A DNA stretch of 36,270 nucleotides. Source: an uncultured Pelagibacteraceae bacterium (GTDB lineage: Bacteria; Pseudomonadota; Alphaproteobacteria; Pelagibacterales; Pelagibacteraceae). Positions 27,504 through 36,161 of this stretch are shown here, one piece after another. The first letter of the stretch is position 1; every line of letters begins with the position of its first letter. The stretch lies in contig CACJBQ010000007.1 in NCBI GenBank assembly GCA_902591695.1, positions 1 through 36,270 on the forward strand. Direction: 5' to 3'. The notes under the pieces are model-generated. The model saw only the letters and a program-made list of their open reading frames with translations, searched no databases and was not told where the DNA came from. Position numbers and translations under genes: made by a program.

Positions 27504-27672
27504 GAACAAATTTGAGTTTAAAAATCTTGTTAAAAACTTGAAAGACTCTTTAAAGGAAAAAACATTCTTTAAAGAACTACGTAAAGAAGTTGAAACTGGT
27601 GCGAACGGCACGCAAGATTACGTAGTCAAAAAAGGTGTTAACAAAGATACAATTGCAACAACTAGACAGTAA
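27502..27672 (+). CDS. Small basic protein, 56 aa, unknown
   Basis: A 56-codon frame starting ATG AAC AAA and ending TAA, between sufA and the convergent glnA. The product is basic and mostly helical by composition at the front (MNKFEFKNLVKNLKDSLKEK), then GANGTQDYVV and a tail KDTIATTRQ. No signal peptide, membrane segment or metal-binding pattern is seen, and I do not recognise the family. Support comes from its own promoter-like sequence, codon use like its neighbours, and a snug fit before glnA (8-base gap). There is no Shine-Dalgarno sequence; it may be translated leaderless. Confidence 0.65.
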   Translation: MNKFEFKNLVKNLKDSLKEKTFFKELRKEVETGANGTQDYVVKKGVNKDTIATTRQ

Positions 27673-27680
27673 TAAAGTTA

Positions 27681-29087
27681 TTAGCTACTGTAATACATCT
27701 CAAACTCTACAGGATGAGGTGCATGTTCAAATTTGTGAATTTCTTCAAACTTAAGAGCAATGTAAGCATCAATCTGATCATCAGTAAAAACACCGCCTTG
27801 AGTTAAAAACTCTCTGTCTTTATCTAAACTTTCCATAGCTTCTCTTAAAGAACCACAAACTGTTGGGATAGCTTTAACTTCTTCAGGTGGTAATTCATAT
27901 AAATCTTTGTCAAAAGACTCACCTGGATGAATTTTATTTTTAATTCCATCAATTCCAGCCATTAACATAGCTGCGAAGGTTAAATATGGATTTCCAGCAG
28001 CATCTGGGAATCTAATCTCACATCTTGCACCTTTTTTACTTAATGTGATCGGTATTCTACAAGAAGCAGATCTATTTCTTGCTGAATATGCAAGAAGAAC
28101 TGGTGCTTCAAAGCCAGGTATTAATCTTTTGTAACTGTTTGTTGTAGAGTTAGCAAAAGCATTAATTGCTTTAGCATGTTTAAGAATTCCACCAATATAG
28201 TGTAGCGCTGTTTCACTCAGACCTGCATATGCATCTCCTGAAAATACTGGAGTATCACCTTTCCAAATAGATTGGTGGATGTGCATACCTGAACCATTAT
28301 CACCAGCAACTGGTTTTGGCATAAATGTTGCAGTTTTTCCAAATGAATGTGTAACCATTTGCACAACATATTTGTATAACTGAACGTTATCTGCTTGATC
28401 AACTAAAGTTCCAAAATACATTCCAAGTTCATGCTGACTAGGAGCTACTTCATGGTGATGTTTCTCAACTTTAATACCAACTTCTTTTAAATTTTTTAGA
28501 TATTCACCACGCATATCTTGTTCACTATCAACTGGTGGCACTGGGAAATATCCTCCTTTAATTTGAGGTCTGTGTCCCATGTTTCCATTTTCATATTCTT
28601 TACCTGAATTGTAAGGACCTTCTTTACTATCTAATTTAAATCCACACTCATTCATATCATTTTTGATTCTTACATCGTCAAAAACAAAAAATTCTGGCTC
28701 AGGTCCAAAAAAAGCTTTATCACCTATACCTGAAGCTTTTAAATATTCTTCAGCTTTTTTAGCAACACCTCTTGGATCTCTCTCATAAGGATCTTTTTTA
28801 ATTGCATCTAGAATGTCACAAAACAAAACCACTGTATTATGAGACGTAAAAGGATCCATGAACATTCTTGCAGTATCAGGTTTTAAAATCATGTCAGACT
28901 CATTAATTGCTTTCCAACCAGCAATAGATGAACCGTCAAAAAATACACCTTCGTTTAACATACCTTCGTCAACTACTGAAGTATCCATTGTTAAATGTTG
29001 AAGTTTTCCTCTTGGATCAGTGAATCTCAGATCCACAAATTCTGCTTCCTTTTCTTTAATAAATTTTAAAACGTTTGCTGCACTCAT
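27681..29087 (-). CDS. glnA: Glutamine synthetase type I
   Basis: Makes glutamine from glutamate, ammonia and ATP; the main ammonium assimilation enzyme. At 468 aa it matches GlnA of enterobacteria. Blocks include [45 protein letters not shown] and the [10 protein letters not shown] loop. Tyr397 in [11 protein letters not shown] is the site adenylylated by GlnE in GS I-beta enzymes, so such control is possible. No glnB lies beside it, unlike many alphaproteobacteria. A clear ribosome-binding site precedes the ATG. Confidence 0.98.
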   Translation of the reverse strand: MSAANVLKFIKEKEAEFVDLRFTDPRGKLQHLTMDTSVVDEGMLNEGVFFDGSSIAGWKAINESDMILKPDTARMFMDPFTSHNTVVLFCDILDAIKKDPYERDPRGVAKKAEEYLKASGIGDKAFFGPEPEFFVFDDVRIKNDMNECGFKLDSKEGPYNSGKEYENGNMGHRPQIKGGYFPVPPVDSEQDMRGEYLKNLKEVGIKVEKHHHEVAPSQHELGMYFGTLVDQADNVQLYKYVVQMVTHSFGKTATFMPKPVAGDNGSGMHIHQSIWKGDTPVFSGDAYAGLSETALHYIGGILKHAKAINAFANSTTNSYKRLIPGFEAPVLLAYSARNRSASCRIPITLSKKGARCEIRFPDAAGNPYLTFAAMLMAGIDGIKNKIHPGESFDKDLYELPPEEVKAIPTVCGSLREAMESLDKDREFLTQGGVFTDDQIDAYIALKFEEIHKFEHAPHPVEFEMYYSS

Positions 29088-29090
29088 TTT

Positions 29091-29097
29091 GTCTCCT
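29091..29097 (-). promoter_or_regulatory. Ribosome-binding site of glnA
   Basis: On the minus strand AGGAGAC lies 5 bases (from the AGGAG core) before the glnA ATG. Such a strong site is uncommon in this window and fits a highly expressed gene. Confidence 0.7.
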
Positions 29098-29224
29098 ATG
29101 TAATTTTGTTTGGCCTAATTAGCAAAAAAATACCTATAAATATTGCTTATTTAATAAATAACACCTATGCAATTTTCACATAAGTAGTGTAATTAGTCAC
29201 TAAAATAATAAATTTATTAAACTT

Positions 29225-29707
29225 GTGAATTCAATACTAAACAAAGAGCCAGTTATAAGAGCAGAAAAATCGCTAAAACAATTTAACCCAGATCTTAAAG
29301 TGGTTGTTTTAGAGCAAACTGCCAGAACAGCCAACGATGCAGCTACAGCTTTAGGTTGCAAAGTAGGGGCAATTGTCAAAAGCTTACTTTTTAAAGCAGG
29401 GGATAGTTTTGTTTTATGTTTAGTTTCTGGAGATAAAAGGTGTTCATTAAATAAATTAAAAAAAATTTTAGATGAAAAAGATGTTTCAATGGCGAACCCA
29501 GAAGATGTTAAAAAAATTACTGGATATACAATAGGCGGAGTATCTCCAACAGGACATTTAACAAAAATAAAAATTATTATTGATGAAACTTTAAACAGAT
29601 TTTCTTCTATTTTTGCAGCTGCAGGTCATCCTAATGCAGTTTTCGAAATAAATTTTGAAAATTTAATTGCTTTAACCTCTGGTGAAATAAAGGAAATAAC
29701 AGAATGA
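29225..29707 (+). CDS. YbaK/EbsC-type aminoacyl-tRNA deacylase
   Basis: A 160-aa protein of the YbaK/prolyl-tRNA editing family, which hydrolyses mischarged tRNA such as Cys- or Ala-tRNA-Pro. Blocks seen are TANDAATALGCKVGAIVKSLLF, LVSGDKRCSLNKL and the Gly-rich GYTIGGVSPTGH. The start is a GTG at 29225; no ATG precedes the domain. Its exact tRNA substrate cannot be set from sequence. It overlaps the EamA gene by 4 bases (ATGA), and starts 137 bases from the divergent glnA. Confidence 0.88.
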   Translation: MNSILNKEPVIRAEKSLKQFNPDLKVVVLEQTARTANDAATALGCKVGAIVKSLLFKAGDSFVLCLVSGDKRCSLNKLKKILDEKDVSMANPEDVKKITGYTIGGVSPTGHLTKIKIIIDETLNRFSSIFAAAGHPNAVFEINFENLIALTSGEIKEITE

Positions 29708-30591
29708 GAAAACCTCAATTAGTTGATTATTTGTTGTTGACATTGCTGTCATTAATATGGGCGTCTGCTTTTTTTAATATAAAGATTGCCACATACTCAT
29801 TTGGACCTATTACAATAGGCTTTTTAAGATCTTTTTTAGGAGCTATACCGGTTTTAATTTTATGTTTTTATAAAAATATTAAAATTGAAGCATTCTCAAA
29901 AGACTGGAAGTGGTTTGCAATCATTGGATTGGTAAATTTAGTTATTCCATTCATACTAATATCTTATGGAGTTAATTTTGTTCAAAGTAACTTAGCAGCT
30001 ATCTTGATGTCCACAACACCATTAAGCTCAACAGTTCTAGCTCACTTTTTTTTAAAAGGAGAAAAATTCAACTTATTAAAAACTATTGGATTATTAATAG
30101 GATTTTCAGGAATAGTATTTTTGTTTTCAGATGACTTTTTAATTAATGAAAATAATTTTGTTGCTGCACTTTTAATTCTACTTGGATCAACTTGTTATGT
30201 AATTGGAGGAGTAATAACCTTAAAAATAAGCAATAAAGAAAATGAAAATGTTACAGGTTCAATTTTAATTTGGTCAACAATTATACTTCTTCCATTCACT
30301 TTAATTTTTGAAAAACCTTGGATGTTAAATCCTTCAACAGACTCTATTATATCAGTAATATATTTAGGAATTTTTCCTACCGGGATAGCATGGTTATTGA
30401 GATTCAGAATTTTAAAAACAAATGGCCTCATATTTCATTCACAAGTTTCATATATCATTCCAATATTTGGAATTATTTTAGGATACATATTTCTCAATGA
30501 AATAATTACCTCAAAAATTATAGTTGCATTAATTGCTGTATTTATTGGAATATATTTAGCAAGAAAAGCAGATTATAAAAACGTTACTTAA
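29704..30591 (+). CDS. EamA/DMT family transporter
   Basis: A 295-aa inner-membrane protein with about 10 hydrophobic segments in two EamA repeats. The first repeat opens LSLIWASAFFNIKIATYSFGP and includes NLAAILMSTTPLSS; the second includes GSTCYVIGGVITLKIS and IIPIFGIILGYIFLNE. DMT members export or import amino acids and other metabolites; the substrate is unknown here. It overlaps the YbaK gene and converges on the homocysteine methyltransferase with an 8-base overlap. Confidence 0.92.
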   Translation: MRKPQLVDYLLLTLLSLIWASAFFNIKIATYSFGPITIGFLRSFLGAIPVLILCFYKNIKIEAFSKDWKWFAIIGLVNLVIPFILISYGVNFVQSNLAAILMSTTPLSSTVLAHFFLKGEKFNLLKTIGLLIGFSGIVFLFSDDFLINENNFVAALLILLGSTCYVIGGVITLKISNKENENVTGSILIWSTIILLPFTLIFEKPWMLNPSTDSIISVIYLGIFPTGIAWLLRFRILKTNGLIFHSQVSYIIPIFGIILGYIFLNEIITSKIIVALIAVFIGIYLARKADYKNVT

Positions 30592-31489
30592 TTTTTGTGA
30601 TTGCTTTTATGTGAGCAGGACCAGTTTCACAACAACCTCCAATAATCGTTGCTCCATTTTCTTTAAATTTTTTTGCAATTTCATGAAATTTATCTGGTGT
30701 AAGATCATGTCTTTTTCCTAAAATTTCATTCGGATTGGATTTTTTACCTATAAAAATAGACGTATAACTTTCCTGTAGTTTAGTCGTAATAAAGCCATTC
30801 AATTTAAAACCGAATGGTATATTTAAACTTTTTAATTCTTTTAGGTTTTTCTCAAAATTTTCAGGAGAAACGCAAGACAAAATCACTCCAAGAGCATTTT
30901 CATCAATTATGTTTTTGATATCTTTGATCTTTTCCCCACTTGGTAAAGTTGTTCCCTCAGATATATGCAATCCAACTAAATATGGTTTTTTAAATTCTTT
31001 TATAGCTTTAATTCCACACCTAACCTCTTTAACGCTACTCCAAACATCAAAGTAAAAAAAATCAACATATGGATTTAACACCTTTGCTTGACTATTAAAA
31101 TTTGCAGTAATTTTGGCCTCATCTCTATCATCTGCTTCATAGGTTAAATTTTGCGGAGGTATTCCACCAGCAATATAAACATTAGGAAATTTTTGTTTCG
31201 CTGCTTGAGCAATTTCACCTGCCTTTTGATTTAAATATTCAAATTTATCTAAAAGGTTATTCTCTTTTAAACGTTTCTGTCGCGTTGCAAAAGTAGTAGT
31301 AACAATAATTTCTGCTCCTGCTTTTATGAAATCGACGTGGGTATCTAAAACAAGTTGATGGTATTTTTCATCCAATATTGCATTAGCACTCCATAATGTT
31401 GAATTTGGTTTCATTCCTCTTGCAAGTAATTCTTGACCCATCCCACCATCTAAAATTCTAGTTTGTCTAAAATAATCTTTGTTAATCAT
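30584..31489 (-). CDS. Homocysteine S-methyltransferase family protein
   Basis: A 301-aa zinc-dependent methyltransferase, by family using S-methylmethionine, betaine or a similar donor to make methionine from homocysteine. The N-terminal RILDGGMGQELLARG is diagnostic. Zinc ligands are the Cys in ILSCVSPENF and Cys286-Cys287 in GGCCETGPAH. It is closer to the MmuM/BHMT type than to the MetH domain, and no B12 domain is present. Its start overlaps the stop of the oxygenase gene by 1 base. Donor unknown; SAR11 relatives are known to use osmolyte-derived methyl groups, which makes betaine or a sulfonium compound plausible. Confidence 0.88.
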   Translation of the reverse strand: MINKDYFRQTRILDGGMGQELLARGMKPNSTLWSANAILDEKYHQLVLDTHVDFIKAGAEIIVTTTFATRQKRLKENNLLDKFEYLNQKAGEIAQAAKQKFPNVYIAGGIPPQNLTYEADDRDEAKITANFNSQAKVLNPYVDFFYFDVWSSVKEVRCGIKAIKEFKKPYLVGLHISEGTTLPSGEKIKDIKNIIDENALGVILSCVSPENFEKNLKELKSLNIPFGFKLNGFITTKLQESYTSIFIGKKSNPNEILGKRHDLTPDKFHEIAKKFKENGATIIGGCCETGPAHIKAITKIK

Positions 31490-32079
31490 TATTTTTTAAA
31501 AATAATTTTAGCATTAAAAGAAAAAGATCTTCTTTCAGAATTAATATTAAATGGATAAGCAGTATGCATTAAATAGTTTGGAAAAATTATTAAGTCTCTT
31601 TCTTTAGGCACAACATTAAAAATACTTCTGCTTAAAAAACCCCTTTGTCCGTTTATAAAATCAATTGTGCCATTAGTCTTATCTTTTTTATTTTTTAAAA
31701 GTTTATTTTTAGTCATATTTTTTGGGACTTTTAAATAACCTACACCAGATATATCTCCATCATGATAGTGAATAGGGTTATATTCATCTTTAAATTGACT
31801 AACTACCCATAAATTTAATATTTTTATATCTTTAACTTTTTTAATTTTTTCATTTTTAAGAAAATCTTTGATATTTTTGTTTATTTCTCTTTCTAAATTT
31901 TTTTTTATAAAATTATTTGAAATTTTAATTTCTTTTTTAATTTGACTAGCTAATTTAGAACTATAATCATTTTTTTTTGTTAAAACTTTATTATCAATCT
32001 CTTTATTTAAGATATCTAAAAATTTCTTTGAAATTTTTGTTTTTCCTATTGATGGACCAAAAGGCTTAATATTTTTCAT
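31489..32079 (-). CDS. Putative 2-oxoglutarate/Fe(II) oxygenase
   Basis: A 196-aa protein. The iron site is suggested by IHYHDGDISGVGYLKVP (His-x-Asp-like) and YLMHTAYPFN (distal His), with the 2-oxoglutarate-binding Arg in SERRSFSFN. This order matches small proteobacterial oxygenases of the TIGR02466 type. The first 90 residues are Lys-rich and probably helical. The substrate is unknown. It ends on the first base of the homocysteine methyltransferase gene and so shares a transcript with it. Confidence 0.72.
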   Translation of the reverse strand: MKNIKPFGPSIGKTKISKKFLDILNKEIDNKVLTKKNDYSSKLASQIKKEIKISNNFIKKNLEREINKNIKDFLKNEKIKKVKDIKILNLWVVSQFKDEYNPIHYHDGDISGVGYLKVPKNMTKNKLLKNKKDKTNGTIDFINGQRGFLSRSIFNVVPKERDLIIFPNYLMHTAYPFNINSERRSFSFNAKIIFKK

Positions 32080-32116
32080 AATTCTCTAAATATCTTAAAA
32101 GCAAATTTATTCAATA

Positions 32117-32863
32117 TTAAGCTATAAGTTTAATTCCCATTCTTATTGCGACAAAAATTACAAGAAAAGAAGTTATTAGAGCTAATATTTTGTTCGATAA
32201 AAATTTAATGTTTAATATGCTACCAATTTGTCCTCCAATAAGTACCGATAAAAATAATGGCCAATAAGTAATAACTTGATTTAAAACCTGATCTTTTGTC
32301 AGCTGTCCAGCTATTCCAAAAATAGAATTGATTAATATAAATAAAGATGCACTACTTGTGATATGTATAGGGTATCCAGCTTTCATTAAAAATAGAAGAG
32401 GGCTTAAAAAAATTCCTCCACCGATTCCTACTATACCTGACATAAAGCCAATTATTGATCCAATAGAAATTGATAATAATTTTGGTATTTTGTTAATTTT
32501 AATTTTCTCTTTATTAAAAGCTTTACTCTCAATTAGTAAAAAAATGCCTGCAACCGACAAAATACAAAATAATAAAATCTCAAATAAACTTTTTTCAATT
32601 GATATTGATCCTCCAATAAATGCAAAAGGAATAGAGCCAATTAAATAAGGAAAAAGTAAATTAATGTTTATATTTTTAGATCTTATAAAATTGATAGAAT
32701 TACCAGATACAACAATAATATTACATACAAGAGCTATAACTGGAAATATTGTGTAAGGTACACCCCAAATTAAAAGTATTGCAAGATATGTTGAGCCTCC
32801 CCCAAATCCAATGCTTGAGTATATTAATGCAGTTACAAAGAAAAGAATTGATAATATAATCAT
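32117..32863 (-). CDS. TauE/SafE family permease (DUF81)
   Basis: A 248-aa inner-membrane protein with about 8 hydrophobic segments. The two family repeats appear as YSSIGFGGGSTYLAILL near the start and GFMSGIVGIGGGIFLSPLLF in the middle. Members move sulfite, sulfoacetate or other organic anions, often outward. Substrate cannot be set. It ends 37 bases from the oxygenase start and begins 9 bases from the divergent moaB. Confidence 0.9.
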   Translation of the reverse strand: MIILSILFFVTALIYSSIGFGGGSTYLAILLIWGVPYTIFPVIALVCNIIVVSGNSINFIRSKNININLLFPYLIGSIPFAFIGGSISIEKSLFEILLFCILSVAGIFLLIESKAFNKEKIKINKIPKLLSISIGSIIGFMSGIVGIGGGIFLSPLLFLMKAGYPIHITSSASLFILINSIFGIAGQLTKDQVLNQVITYWPLFLSVLIGGQIGSILNIKFLSNKILALITSFLVIFVAIRMGIKLIA

Positions 32864-32872
32864 TTTTAAATT

Positions 32873-33373
32873 ATGGATGTAAATATAGCTTTATTAACTG
32901 TAACAGATACAAGAACATTTGATAATGATAAATCGGGTGCAATCTTGGTTGAAAAAATTAAAGAGGCCAAGCATAAATTAATTGATAGAAAAATTTGCAA
33001 AGACAATAAAGAAGATATTGTAAAAATTTTAAAAGAATGGACAAGTCAAAAAGATATAGATGTCATTATCACTACTGGAGGAACAGGTCTTACAGGAAGA
33101 GATATAACTCCAGAGGCGATTGACGAAATTGCAGATAAACATATACCTGGATTTGGAGAAGTTTTTAGAACAATTAGTTTAAAAACAGTTGGCACATCAT
33201 CAATTCAATCAAGAGCATGTGCCGCCTTATCAAATGGAAAATATATTTTTGCATTACCTGGTTCCTCAGGCGGTGTATCAGATGCATGGGATGGAATTTT
33301 AAAACATCAATTAGATATTAATCACAAACCTTGTAATTTTGTTGAATTATTTCCAAGACTTAAAGAAAAATAA
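32873..33373 (+). CDS. moaB: MoaB/MogA-type molybdopterin adenylyltransferase
   Basis: A 166-aa protein of the MoaB/MogA fold, which activates molybdopterin with AMP before molybdenum insertion. TTGGTGLTGRDITPEAI is the nucleotide/MPT-binding loop; SRACAALSNGKYIFALPGSSGGV is the second conserved block. It is close to MoaB by length. It sits opposite a group of genes for a molybdenum enzyme (msrP) and Moco handling (XdhC halves, moaE). Confidence 0.93.
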   Translation: MDVNIALLTVTDTRTFDNDKSGAILVEKIKEAKHKLIDRKICKDNKEDIVKILKEWTSQKDIDVIITTGGTGLTGRDITPEAIDEIADKHIPGFGEVFRTISLKTVGTSSIQSRACAALSNGKYIFALPGSSGGVSDAWDGILKHQLDINHKPCNFVELFPRLKEK

Positions 33374-33619
33374 TTATTTTTGATATTTTTCTTTCCATTC
33401 AGAATAAGGCATTCCATAAACATGCTCTCTAGCTTCTAAGTCTGACATGCTTACTCCATTTTTTTCACCTTCTTCTCTAAACCATCTTGATAAACAATTT
33501 CTACAGAAACCAGCAAGGTTCATAAGATCAATATTTTGAACATCTTTTCTTTCATCCAGATGTTTTAACAGTCTCTCAAAAGCTGCTGATTGAAGTTCTT
33601 TTTTTTGATTATCATTCAT
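33374..33619 (-). CDS. DUF1244 domain protein
   Basis: An 81-aa protein from the ATG at 33619. The family pattern AAFERLLKHLDERKDVQNID and then LAGFCRNCLSRWFREE, with a CxxC pair, and HVYGMPYSEWKEKYQ are clear. DUF1244 proteins are common in alpha- and gammaproteobacteria; function unknown, the Cys pair suggesting metal binding or redox. An in-frame ATG at 33652 would add 11 hydrophobic residues not typical for the family, so I prefer 33619. It abuts the stop of moaB (convergent). Confidence 0.9.
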   Translation of the reverse strand: MNDNQKKELQSAAFERLLKHLDERKDVQNIDLMNLAGFCRNCLSRWFREEGEKNGVSMSDLEAREHVYGMPYSEWKEKYQK

Positions 33620-33669
33620 GAACAAAGTATTAATCACAAAAACGATCAACACAATAAATAAATTTATAA

Positions 33670-34350
33670 TTACTTTTTATATTTTTCGGAAACTAGTTGT
33701 GAAATTATTGATAACGCTATTTCAGATGGTGATTTTCCTCCTAACTTAATGCCAATTGGTCCATTTATTTTTTCTAACTCTACTTTTTTAAAACCAGCTT
33801 CTACCAATCTTGAGCATCTTTTTTCATGTGTTTTTTTACTTCCTAGGGCGCCAATATAAAAAAATTTATTTTTTAATGCATACTGTAAGGCAGGGTCATC
33901 AATTTTTGGATCGTGAGTTAAAGTAACCAAAGCCGTCTTTGTATTAGTTTCTATTTCATCAAAAGCTTCATTGGGCCATTTATTAATAATTTTTGTATCT
34001 GGAAACCTTTCTTTGGACGCAAAATATCCTCTTGGATCAACGATAATAATCTCAAAATTTAAATTTTTAGCGAAATCAATTAAATACATTGAAATATCAA
34101 CAGCACCTACAATGATTACTTTAATTGGATTTTTATATGTTTGAACAAATATTTGTGAATTTTCTATTATACCATTTTTATTTAAATGAAATATTTTTTC
34201 TATTTCCTCTGAATACTTTGAAAACATTTCACTAGGATTATTTCCAGGAAAAAATATTTCACTTTCTCCATTAATTAAATTTGTTATGAGTGCAAATTCT
34301 TTATTTAAAGATTTATTTTTTAAAGTTTCTCTGATTATTTCTATTTTCAT
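33670..34350 (-). CDS. XdhC-type protein, Rossmann half
   Basis: A 226-aa protein whose residues about 75-225 match the XdhC/CoxI C-terminal Rossmann domain: KVIIVGAVDISMYLIDFAKN, IVDPRGYFASKERFPDT, TALVTLTHDPKIDDPAL, FYIGALGSKKTHEKR and GPIGIKLGGKSPSEIALSI. XdhC proteins bind the sulfurated molybdenum cofactor and pass it to xanthine dehydrogenase-type enzymes. No such enzyme is in the window. The initial ATG shares a base with the stop of the preceding XdhC N-terminal half. Confidence 0.88.
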   Translation of the reverse strand: MKIEIIRETLKNKSLNKEFALITNLINGESEIFFPGNNPSEMFSKYSEEIEKIFHLNKNGIIENSQIFVQTYKNPIKVIIVGAVDISMYLIDFAKNLNFEIIIVDPRGYFASKERFPDTKIINKWPNEAFDEIETNTKTALVTLTHDPKIDDPALQYALKNKFFYIGALGSKKTHEKRCSRLVEAGFKKVELEKINGPIGIKLGGKSPSEIALSIISQLVSEKYKK

Positions 34351-34679
34351 TATTTAATTTCTTCAATATAAATTGAAATATCACCACCACAGGCCAATCC
34401 TATTTCCCACGCATTTTCATTCGAAACTTTAAAGTCTATTTTCTTACAAATTTTTTTAGTTTTCATTAAAGATATACATTCTTCAACAACTTTAGACTCC
34501 ACACACCCCCCAGAAACAGATCCTAAAAAATTTCCATCTTCACTTACTATCATTCTGCTACCAATTCCTAATGGTGATGATCCCCATGTTTGCACAACTG
34601 TTGCTAATGAAACTTTTTTATTATTTTTTATCCAAATATCTGCCTCTTCAAATATTTTTTTTTCACTAAAATTACTCAT
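34350..34679 (-). CDS. XdhC/CoxI-type protein, N-terminal half
   Basis: A 109-aa protein matching the N-terminal XdhC/CoxI domain: VSLATVVQTWGSSPLGIGSRMIV, GSVSGGCVES and ACGGDISIYIEEI. Together with the next gene it makes a complete two-domain XdhC split into two reading frames joined at TAATG, a natural arrangement in some proteobacteria rather than a recent break. It starts 4 bases inside the end of msrQ (ATGA). Confidence 0.88.
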   Translation of the reverse strand: MSNFSEKKIFEEADIWIKNNKKVSLATVVQTWGSSPLGIGSRMIVSEDGNFLGSVSGGCVESKVVEECISLMKTKKICKKIDFKVSNENAWEIGLACGGDISIYIEEIK

Positions 34680-35255
34680 TTTTCAAATATTCTTTTAAAG
34701 TTTATTCTTAGAATTAGTAAAAATATTATAAGCACAAAGTAAATTAAAGGTTTAAAATATATAGTTTTAGATAACCAAATAAAATGCAAAGAACCTAAAA
34801 TAGCAATAACATATATTAGTCTGTGTAATTTTTTCCAGTTTTGCTTAAGCAACAACATCATTTTTTGTGAAGAAGTTATTGTTAGGGGTATTAACAAAAC
34901 CCAAGCAGCAAAACCAACAAAAATATATTTTTTTTTTAACAACATCTTCAAAAATTGGTTGCCAGCTAAATCTATAGTCTATGCCAACGTAAGTTAATAA
35001 ATGCATTGATGCATAAAAAAAAACAAACAATCCAAACATTCTTCTTACTTTTACCCAATAATTTATATTAGTTAATTTCTTTAATGGACTCATTGACAAT
35101 GTTAAACATATGAAAATTAAAGTCCATTCTCCTGTAAAATGAGTTATTTCTTTAACTGGTTCTGGTCCTAATTTATTAAAAAAAATTTTGTAAGTTATAA
35201 ATAGAAATGGAATTGTGCTTAATATGAAAATGATTGGCTTAAAATACTTTATCAT
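34676..35255 (-). pseudogene. msrQ: MsrQ heme b membrane subunit, frameshifted in an A10 tract
   Basis: MsrQ passes electrons from the quinone pool to periplasmic MsrP. Two frames together give the whole protein of about 192 aa. The first (from 35255) runs WTLIFICLTLSMSPLKK, RRMFGLFVFFYASMHLLTYVG (heme His) to FEDVVKKK; the second continues KYIFVGFAAWVLLIPLTITSS, LKQNWKKLHRLIYVIAILG (heme His). The switch is at an A10 run (T10 at 34928-34937 on the plus strand): nine A's would give one frame. As read, frame 1 ends at 34845 with an unrelated tail. Both histidines and hydrophobic segments are kept, so it has not decayed; slippage on A10 or a sequencing error are both possible. Confidence 0.9.
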
Positions 35256-36160
35256 TAAAAGTACTTTTTTAGATCCATACCAGTATATAAATTTGCTACT
35301 TCATCACCATAGCCATTAAACATTAAAGTTTTAATCCTTGGAGCCCATACACCTTCTCCAATTACTCTTTCAGTTGCCTGTGACCATCGTGGATGATTAA
35401 CATTAGGATTAACATTTGAGTAAAATCCATATTCTCTAGGCGAAGCCCACATCCAAGAAGAGGTAGGCATGTTTTCGACAAATTTAATTTTAACAATTGC
35501 TTTGGCACTTTTAAAGCCATACTTCCATGGAATAAATATTCTTAGCGGCGCCCCATTTTGATTGGGGAGTTTTTTACCATACAAGCCAGTAACAACAGTT
35601 GTTAAAGGATGCATTGCTTCATCAATTCTTAAGCCTTCATTGTATGGCCAATTTAAAACAGGGTATCTTTGGCCTTTCATTTGTGCGGGATCGTATACAC
35701 TTTCAAATTCAACAAATTTAGCCTTATTAGTTGGATTAACCTTTGAAAGTAATTCGCTTAAAGAAAAGCCCATCCATGGAATAACCATTGACCAACCCTC
35801 AACACATCTTAATCGATATATTCTTTCTTCAGAAATAAACATTTCTGAGATTTCCTCCATCGATAATTTAATTGGTTTTTCAACTTCCCCTTCAATAGCT
35901 ATTTCCCAAGGAGTTGTTTTAAATGTTTGAGAATTTTTATAAGGGTCGCTTTTTGATGTTCCAAACTCATAATAATTATTATAAGTCGTTATATCTTTAT
36001 AACTTGTTAATTTATCTCTTTCACTCGCTGAAGATTTATTAGCAAAAGGTATAGCGGATATCGCTAAAGAGCTTACACCAAGACCTATAGATCTAATGAA
36101 AGATCTTCTGTTTTTATAAATATTTTCTGGTGTAATTTCTGAATTTTTAAACTTTATCAT
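35255..36160 (-). CDS. msrP: MsrP, periplasmic protein-methionine-sulfoxide reductase, molybdopterin subunit
   Basis: Repairs methionine sulfoxide in periplasmic proteins with electrons from MsrQ. It is 301 aa with a Tat signal: Arg18-Arg19 in NRRSFIRS, then a hydrophobic stretch and cleavage near ANKSSA. Cys119 in RLRCVEGWSM ligates molybdenum. Other family blocks are WMGFSLSELL, GYTLPL-like MHPLTTVVTGLYGKKLP, and NGAPLRIFIPWKYGFKSAKAI. It is exported folded with its cofactor. Its stop overlaps the msrQ start by 1 base; moaE lies just upstream. Confidence 0.95.
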   Translation of the reverse strand: MIKFKNSEITPENIYKNRRSFIRSIGLGVSSLAISAIPFANKSSASERDKLTSYKDITTYNNYYEFGTSKSDPYKNSQTFKTTPWEIAIEGEVEKPIKLSMEEISEMFISEERIYRLRCVEGWSMVIPWMGFSLSELLSKVNPTNKAKFVEFESVYDPAQMKGQRYPVLNWPYNEGLRIDEAMHPLTTVVTGLYGKKLPNQNGAPLRIFIPWKYGFKSAKAIVKIKFVENMPTSSWMWASPREYGFYSNVNPNVNHPRWSQATERVIGEGVWAPRIKTLMFNGYGDEVANLYTGMDLKKYF

Positions 36161-36161
36161 T

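Noticed and set aside
27666..27691. Imperfect hairpin ACAGTA/TACTGT as a terminator between the small gene and glnA
   Set aside because: Stem has a bulge, is AT-rich, overlaps the glnA stop and lacks a T-run.
29147..29161. Inverted repeat TTATTT/AAATAA upstream of glnA as an operator
   Set aside because: A/T only and short; expected by chance at this base composition.
31490..31600. SAM-V-type riboswitch before the homocysteine methyltransferase
   Set aside because: The start overlaps the upstream oxygenase gene; no room for a leader element.
34350..34351. XdhC split as a third frameshift
   Set aside because: Both halves have proper starts and ends joined at TAATG, and two-gene XdhC forms are known.
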